Positions 32,390 to 35,684 of a DNA stretch of 35,684 nucleotides are shown one piece after another. Origin of the DNA: an uncultured Eubacteriales bacterium. GTDB lineage: Bacteria > Bacillota > Clostridia > Oscillospirales > Oscillospiraceae. Position 1 is the stretch's first letter. Each line of letters begins with the position of its first letter. The notes under the pieces are model-generated. The model was not told the DNA's origin. It was given only the letters and a program-made list of their open reading frames with translations, and did not search any database. The stretch covers positions 1-35,684 of the forward strand of contig URCK01000011.1 of NCBI GenBank assembly GCA_900546295.1, given 5' to 3'. Position numbers and translations under genes: made by a program.

Positions 32390-33207
32390 GCCTGTACGAC
32401 CGCATCTTCAAGCCCCGTATCTACACGCTGCCGAACGGCACCGGGGTGGAGGAAAAGCGCAGCCGCGCGCCGCTGGTCATTGTGATCGTGGCTTTGCTGG
32501 CGATTCTTTCCATCCGCATTACGGGCTTTGACCTCTCTGTGTTGGTCACAAAGGACGGCAAGTTCTTCGATATCCTCAAGGCGATGTTTCCACCGAACAC
32601 CGCCTATCTCGGCAAGATCTGGCAGCCGCTGTGGGACACGATCAAGATGTCCTTCCTCGGTTCGTTCATCGGCGCGGTGCTGGCGATCCCGTTTGCCATC
32701 GCCGCGGCCAGCAATATCGTAACGAACCGCGCCGTGGTGTTTCTCGTGCGCCTTTTTCTGAGCCTTGTGCGCACGCTGCCGACGCTCGTGTGTGCGCTGA
32801 TCGCCACGTACATTTTCGGTCTCGGCACGATGGCGGGTACCTGCGCCATCGCCGTTTTCACGTTTGCCTATGTGGGCAAGCAGCTCTTTGAGATCATCGA
32901 AACGGTGGATATGGGGCCCTATGAGGCGATGGAGGCGCTGGGCGCCACGCGCCTGCGCGCCTTTACGACCGCCGTTTTTCCGCAGGTGCTGCCCACCTAT
33001 CTGTCCGTGTCCCTGTTCTGCCTGGAGGGCAACGTGCGTTACGCCTCTATCCTCGGCTATGTGGGTGCGGGCGGACTGGGCCTCATTATGAATGAAAAGA
33101 TCGGCTGGCGTGAATACGACAGCCTTGGCATGATCCTGATTGTCCTCTTTGCCGCCGTCATGGTCATCGAGGGCCTCAGCCACGCGCTGCGCAAGCGCCT
33201 GACGTAA
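32386..33207 (+). CDS. phnE: PhnE-type permease, first of two
   Basis: A 273-residue inner-membrane permease with a cytoplasmic N-terminal tail and about six transmembrane helices. The binding-protein-dependent transport loop is EAMEALGATRLRAFTTAVFP (EAA motif), and the segment LVRTLPTLVCALIATYIFGLG is typical of PhnE. It overlaps phnC by four bases. It should form a heterodimer with the next permease, bound to a PhnC dimer. Confidence 0.93.
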   Translation: MSLYDRIFKPRIYTLPNGTGVEEKRSRAPLVIVIVALLAILSIRITGFDLSVLVTKDGKFFDILKAMFPPNTAYLGKIWQPLWDTIKMSFLGSFIGAVLAIPFAIAAASNIVTNRAVVFLVRLFLSLVRTLPTLVCALIATYIFGLGTMAGTCAIAVFTFAYVGKQLFEIIETVDMGPYEAMEALGATRLRAFTTAVFPQVLPTYLSVSLFCLEGNVRYASILGYVGAGGLGLIMNEKIGWREYDSLGMILIVLFAAVMVIEGLSHALRKRLT

Positions 33208-33220
33208 GGGGGAAAGGGCA

Positions 33221-34030
33221 ATGAACGAAAGAATCAAAAAAGCCTACGCCTCCGCACCGAAAACATGGGTGTGGCAGCTGCTGGCGGCCTTTATCGTCGC
33301 CTGCCTTCTCGCCTGGTCTGGCACGGCGGTGAAGGTCAGCAACCCCACCGGCAACGGATTGGAGGTGGCGGGGAACATCCTCTCCGGCATTTTCCATCCC
33401 TCGACAAAGCTGCTGTTTACCTTCGGCACGAACGGCGTGCCGTACCTGCTGCTGGAAACGTTCTGCATTGCGTTCCTCGGCACGGTCGTGGGCGCGGTGA
33501 TCTCGCTGCCGCTGTCGTTTCTGTCGGCGAGCAATCTGGTGCCGAAGGGCGTGGCGTTCATCGGCCGCGTGCTCATCGCCGGCATCCGCACCATCCCCGC
33601 ATTCGTCTACGGCCTGATGTTCATCCGTGTCACCGGCCCCGGCCCGTTTGCGGGCCTTTTGACGATGTCGCTCTGCTCGATCGGCATGGTGTCGAAGATG
33701 TTCATCGAGAGCATCGAGGATCTCGACAAGCGAATTCTGGAATCGCTGGACGCCGCGGGCTGCACCACCTTCCAGAAGATCCGCTACGGCATCCTGCCGC
33801 AGCTGACGGCGGACTTCATCTCCACGATCATCTACCGCTTCGACATGAACCTGCGCGACGCGACCGTGCTTGGTCTTGTGGGCGCGGGCGGCATCGGCGC
33901 GCCGTTGATCTTCGCCATGAGCTCGTACCGCTGGAATGAGGTCGGCGCAATCCTGCTGGGGCTGATCGTGCTGGTGCTCATCATCGAGTGGATCTCGGCG
34001 AAGATCCGCGTCAAGCTGGCACGGGGGTAA
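33221..34030 (+). CDS. phnE: PhnE-type permease, second of two
   Basis: A 269-residue permease similar in layout to the previous one. Signatures are AGIRTIPAFVYGLMFIRVTG, the EAA-like loop ILESLDAAGCTTFQKIRYGI, and the closing RDATVLGLVGAGGIGAPLIF. It starts 13 bases after phnE1 with GGGGGAAAGGG upstream. Two divergent PhnE copies in tandem are common in clostridial phn-type importers without the C-P lyase genes. Confidence 0.93.
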   Translation: MNERIKKAYASAPKTWVWQLLAAFIVACLLAWSGTAVKVSNPTGNGLEVAGNILSGIFHPSTKLLFTFGTNGVPYLLLETFCIAFLGTVVGAVISLPLSFLSASNLVPKGVAFIGRVLIAGIRTIPAFVYGLMFIRVTGPGPFAGLLTMSLCSIGMVSKMFIESIEDLDKRILESLDAAGCTTFQKIRYGILPQLTADFISTIIYRFDMNLRDATVLGLVGAGGIGAPLIFAMSSYRWNEVGAILLGLIVLVLIIEWISAKIRVKLARG

Positions 34031-34033
34031 GGT

Positions 34034-35548
34034 ATGGACGAAAAAAAGCTGACCATTTACTTCACCTCCGACCTGCACGGCTACATCTACCCCACCGACT
34101 ACCGCGGCAGCGAGGAAAAGGAGCTGGGGCTCTTCAAGTGCGCCAGCCGCTTCCACAAGGACGGCAACACCCTCGTCATCGACGGCGGCGACATCCTGCA
34201 GGGCTCGCCGCTGGGGGCCTTCTGCCACGATACCGTCGGCAGCGCCGCGCGCTTTGCCGACATGATGAACCGCTGCGGCTATGACTATGTGACGCTGGGC
34301 AACCACGACTTCAACTACGGGATGCCGTACCTTGACAGCTACCTCAACGTGCTGAAAGCGCGCTGCGTGTGCGAGAACGTTCGTTGGGACGAGGCGGGTG
34401 TGCGCTTTCCCGCGCGCATCCATACGCTGGGAAACGGGCTGCGGGTCGGCATCATCGGCATCGTGACCGACTATGTGAACATCTGGGAAAAGCCGGAGCA
34501 TCTTGCCGGCATTGCAATCACCGACCCCGTCCCCGCCGCGGCCGCCGCACTGGAAAAGCTGCGGGGGCAGGTCGACCTGACGGTGTGCGTCTACCACGGC
34601 GGCTTTGAGCGCGACCTTGCCACGGGGCGCGTGCTCTCCACGACCCACGAGAACGTCGCCTACCGCATCTGCCGGGAGTTGGATTTCGATATTCTGTTGA
34701 CCGGGCACCAGCATATGTCCGTCCCCGGGCAGACGGTGAGCGGCACGTTCGTCGTGCAGCCGTCCGACAAGGGACAGGAGTTTCTACGCGTGGAGGCTGT
34801 CGTATCCGGCGGCGAAAAGCGCTTTTCCAGCGAAACGGTCCGCGCGCACGGCGAGTGCCGGGCGGACTGGCTCGCGGAGTTTGCCGATCTGGAGCGCGGC
34901 GCGCAGGAATGGCTCGATCAGGTGGTGGGCCACCTGAAAACGCCGATGCTGCCGGATACGCCGCTGAGGATGGCGGCCGAGGGCACCGCGCTCGCGGACC
35001 TCTTCAACACGGTGCAGCTTGCCGCGAGCGGCGCGCAGCTTTCGGTCACGAGCCTTGCCAACGACGCGGCGGGCCTCCCGCAGACCGTGCGCCGCAGGGA
35101 TATTCTCAACGCCTATCCCTACACGAATACGCTGACGGTGCTTGAGATCACCGGCGCGGTCCTGCGCAGGGCGATGGAGCGCAGCGCGGAATACTTCACC
35201 CGAAGCCCGGACGGCACGCTGCGCGTGTCGGACTGCTTCCTGAAGCCCAAGGTCGAGCATTACAATTACGACTACTACGCCGGCGTGAGCTATGCCTACG
35301 ATATCACAAAGCCGGTCGGCAAGCGCGTGGCCGAGCTGACGGTCAACGGAGCGCCCGTGAAGGATACGGACGTATTTACCGCATGTCTGAGCAGCTACCG
35401 CGCCAGCGGCACGGGCGGGTACGACTGCTACGTCGGCTGCCCGGTCGTGCGCGAGATCGGCACGGAGATGTCCGATCTGCTGCTGGACTACTTCCGGCAG
35501 TACGGCGGGGATATCCCGCTGACGCGCGGTAGCTTCCGGGTATTCTGA
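34034..35548 (+). CDS. Bifunctional 5'-nucleotidase / 2',3'-cyclic phosphodiesterase family metallophosphatase, cytoplasmic form
   Basis: A 504-residue two-domain enzyme of the UshA/YfkN family. The N-terminal metallophosphatase has Asp13/His15 (TSDLHGY), Asp50 and Asp53 (DGGD), Asn90-His91-Asp92 (GNHDF) and His225/His227 (GHQH), the full dimetal set. The C-terminal 5'-nucleotidase domain (about 300-500) has RRRDILNAYPYTNTLTVLEI and a late GTGGYDCY loop that would hold the base. Unlike most relatives there is no signal peptide: the protein starts MDEKKLTIYFTSD, directly at strand 1. It lies 3 bases after phnE2 with GGGGGTAAGG upstream, so it is the last gene of the importer operon. It would dephosphorylate an imported organophosphate inside the cell. 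Confidence 0.93.
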   Translation: MDEKKLTIYFTSDLHGYIYPTDYRGSEEKELGLFKCASRFHKDGNTLVIDGGDILQGSPLGAFCHDTVGSAARFADMMNRCGYDYVTLGNHDFNYGMPYLDSYLNVLKARCVCENVRWDEAGVRFPARIHTLGNGLRVGIIGIVTDYVNIWEKPEHLAGIAITDPVPAAAAALEKLRGQVDLTVCVYHGGFERDLATGRVLSTTHENVAYRICRELDFDILLTGHQHMSVPGQTVSGTFVVQPSDKGQEFLRVEAVVSGGEKRFSSETVRAHGECRADWLAEFADLERGAQEWLDQVVGHLKTPMLPDTPLRMAAEGTALADLFNTVQLAASGAQLSVTSLANDAAGLPQTVRRRDILNAYPYTNTLTVLEITGAVLRRAMERSAEYFTRSPDGTLRVSDCFLKPKVEHYNYDYYAGVSYAYDITKPVGKRVAELTVNGAPVKDTDVFTACLSSYRASGTGGYDCYVGCPVVREIGTEMSDLLLDYFRQYGGDIPLTRGSFRVF

Positions 35549-35562
35549 CCGGCAGACTGAAC

Positions 35563-35606
35563 ACCACCCGTGTTTCGAACTTTTTTATCGAAATACGGGT
35601 GGTTTC
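35563..35606 (+). terminator. Terminator of the phn-type operon
   Basis: ACCACCCGTGTTTCGA (35563-35578) pairs with 35588-35603 with a single G-U wobble; a T-rich loop and a TTTCTTA tail follow. Confidence 0.85.
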
Positions 35607-35615
35607 TTATTTGGA

Positions 35616-35636
35616 AAGCCTTGCGATACAAGGCTT
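35616..35636. repeat. Small perfect hairpin at the right edge
   Basis: AAGCCTTG and CAAGGCTT pair around CGATA. Bases 35637-35684 that follow hold no recognisable gene within the window. The hairpin could be part of an attachment site or of the next gene's leader. Confidence 0.4.
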
Positions 35637-35684
35637 AATAGTGACAAGTAACTATTTTGTCGCAGAGAACGGTGTGACCCGAAG

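Overview
The window looks like a chromosomal segment of a GC-rich, endospore-forming anaerobic Clostridia, most likely in or near the Oscillospiraceae. The reasons are the SLH-anchored surface proteins, a sporulation sigma-factor (SigK-type) C-terminal half, IscS/IscU, a DAACS symporter, a Clostridia-style cobalamin riboswitch and strong AGGAGG ribosome sites. No taxon marker was compared, so this is an inference. Most genes are on the + strand; the iscS-iscU pair and prfC are on the - strand.

Layout. (1) 1-806: C-terminal part of a large serine recombinase cut by the window edge. (2) 1190-12259: three very large exported proteins in one direction (SLH/FIVAR protein, Ig/LRR protein, S8 cell-envelope protease), followed closely by a PatB/MalY-type PLP enzyme. 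(3) 13646-17002: a MerR-type regulator, then a nitrilase-superfamily amidohydrolase and a YjiH-type membrane protein as an operon. (4) 17107-17469: the C-terminal half of a SigK-like sigma factor that starts abruptly at the Asn-Glu-Ile-Leu-Met motif, where sigK is split by skin elements in other spore formers. With the recombinase on the left edge, this makes the first 17 kb a candidate sigK-intervening (skin-like) element with unusual surface-protein cargo. (5) 17547-19199: iscU and iscS. (6) 19434-22985: another SLH surface protein, with a TTG start. (7) 23069-24311: a cobalamin riboswitch ahead of a DUF4430 (transcobalamin-like) membrane-anchored protein and an overlapping ECF S component. 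(8) A candidate small RNA on the - strand, the DAACS symporter, and convergent prfC. (9) tRNA-Gly and tRNA-Cys, followed by about 1.4 kb of AT-richer wreckage: a recombinase fragment, a broken KilA-N gene and a possible P-type ATPase tail. (10) 29568-35548: an RpiR-type regulator and a phnD-phnC-phnE-phnE-type ABC importer operon ending in a leaderless 5'-nucleotidase/cyclic phosphodiesterase.

How the parts may work together. The exported trio probably builds and processes the cell surface. The amidohydrolase and YjiH protein probably import and hydrolyse a small amide under the MerR regulator. The riboswitch pair is most simply a B12-related capture and uptake system. The phn-like operon probably imports a phosphonate, or a phosphate ester that the cytoplasmic nucleotidase then cleaves. 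Long antisense open frames exist throughout because of GC-rich codon use, and were not annotated.
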